DNA of 64,000 nt from Ohtaekwangia sp966211525. GTDB lineage: Bacteria > Bacteroidota > Bacteroidia > Cytophagales > Cyclobacteriaceae. Shown one piece after another: positions 63,255 through 64,000 of the stretch. The position numbers and the translations under genes are program-made. The stretch lies in the NCBI GenBank assembly GCA_966211525.1, contig CBIHOZ010000006.1, positions 1-64,000 of the forward strand, written 5' to 3'. Under the pieces are notes generated by a model. It did not search any database. It was not told the origin of the DNA and worked only from the letters and a program-made list of their open reading frames with translations. The number at the start of each line of letters is the position of its first letter. Positions within the stretch are counted from its first letter, which is position 1.

Positions 63255-64000
63255 TTATGATTTATTGGCCAACTGTCCGCAGGCAGCATCTATATCTTTG
63301 CCGCGGCTCTTGCGTATGCGTGTAGTAATACCGTGGCTTTCGAGCAGGTGCATATACATGTCCAGCACTTCCGTGGAGGCCTGCTGAAATTCGCCATCAT
63401 CAATCGGGTTATACTCGATGAGATTTACTTTCGAAGGAACGATCTTGCAGAACTTCAGTAACGCTTTGGCATGTTCTTCGGTATCATTGATACCTTTCCA
63501 AACAACATACTCGTAGGTAACTTTTCGTTTTGTTTTATCATACCAGTAACGGAGTGCATCGCCTAATTCATCCAGCGGGTTGGTATCGTTGATCGGCATG
63601 ATAGACGAACGTGTTTTGTCCAGCGCAGCGTGCAGTGATACAGCCAGGTTAAACTTCACACCATCATCAGCCATTTTTATAATCATCTTGGCAATGCCCA
63701 CGGTAGAAACGGTGATTCGTTTCGATGCCATGTTCAATCCTTTCTGCGAAGTAATCTTGTCGATGGCAGAGATCACGTTGCTATAGTTCAGCAACGGTTC
63801 GCCCATTCCCATGAAAACTATATTTGTGAGCGGTCGTCCAAAAAATAATTCAGCTTGTTCCTTGATGGCCACCACCTGGTCGTAAATCTCGTCAGGTGTT
63901 AAGTTACGCTGGCGTTTCAGTCGTGCTGTTGCGCAGAACTTGCACGCGAGGCTGCAACCTACCTGGGACGATACGCACGCTGTGATGCGCTTCTCCGTAG
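63255..64000 (-). CDS. rlmN: dual-specificity rRNA/tRNA adenine C2-methyltransferase RlmN (5' end outside window)
   Basis: The C-terminal ~248 residues of a radical SAM enzyme that methylates A2503 of 23S rRNA and A37 of some tRNAs. The frame is open to the window edge; near the edge the CxxxCxxC cluster motif reads CSLACKFCATA, followed by IVFMGMGEPLLNY, SLHAALDKTRSSIMPI and the C-terminal catalytic Cys in DIDAACGQLA. The start codon lies beyond position 64000, so the gene is partial here but shows no damage. Confidence 0.95.
   Translation of the reverse strand, partial: TEKRITACVSSQVGCSLACKFCATARLKRQRNLTPDEIYDQVVAIKEQAELFFGRPLTNIVFMGMGEPLLNYSNVISAIDKITSQKGLNMASKRITVSTVGIAKMIIKMADDGVKFNLAVSLHAALDKTRSSIMPINDTNPLDELGDALRYWYDKTKRKVTYEYVVWKGINDTEEHAKALLKFCKIVPSKVNLIEYNPIDDGEFQQASTEVLDMYMHLLESHGITTRIRKSRGKDIDAACGQLANKS

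Overview
The window is chromosomal DNA of a Bacteroidota bacterium, most likely order Cytophagales. The evidence is two secreted proteins with type IX secretion C-terminal sorting regions, the bacillithiol gene bshA, a BT_3928-type DoxX protein, a DUF4292 lipoprotein, GWxTD and WG-repeat proteins, a short-form ProS, and repeated Bacteroidota-type -7 boxes (TAnnTTTG) just upstream of start codons. There are about 51 genes. I see no rRNA, tRNA, CRISPR array, insertion sequence, integrase or phage gene. This looks like core chromosome with several poorly characterised extracytoplasmic modules.

Layout. 1-9.2 kb: a giant secreted TPR protein, a methyltransferase, a GWxTD protein, and a tatA-gatA-lytic transglycosylase operon. 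9.5-16.6 kb (minus strand): crotonase, flippase, then a tightly overlapping set of sugar nucleotidyltransferase, TPR protein, DUF4292 lipoprotein and EnvC-like factor, which suggests envelope assembly. 16.6-19.6 kb: two T9SS cargo proteins sharing a C-terminal module. 19.6-22.9 kb: threonine catabolism (tdh, kbl) with a proline-rich unknown in front of kbl. 23-28.7 kb (minus): small membrane protein, WD40-caspase protein, diadenylate cyclase, folP. 28.7-31.1 kb (plus): DUF1599, DoxX-family protein, aroK. 31.1-33.8 kb: FadL-like porin and a Trp/Tyr/Gly-rich protein. 33.9-37 kb: proS, NfeD, FloA. 37-41.8 kb: WG-repeat protein, metal/corrin-type binding lipoprotein, DUF5522, MeaB. 41.9-45.2 kb: CHASE2 membrane sensor plus two paralogous FecR-like proteins. 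45.3-48 kb: sucD, a small unknown, PhoH. 48.3-51.8 kb: AlbA_2 protein and a MoxR/ChlI-VWA pair. 52-57 kb: a 44-residue lipoprotein, fatty acid hydroxylase, bshA, GH3-beta-lactamase fusion. 57-64 kb: mutL, two rhomboids, a TPR membrane protein overlapping an AAA unfoldase, and the 3' part of rlmN.

The best candidates for something undescribed are the CHASE2/FecR-like cassette, the secreted WD40-caspase directly behind the c-di-AMP cyclase, the 7-TPR (238-residue) super-repeat of the giant TPR protein, the TPR-AAA/TPR-membrane pair, and two families of word-like intergenic inverted repeats at gene 3' ends. A window-wide excess of TATA, driven in part by ATA isoleucine codons following codons that end in T, is a separate compositional signal. 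All functional assignments come from reading motifs by eye; no database search was run.
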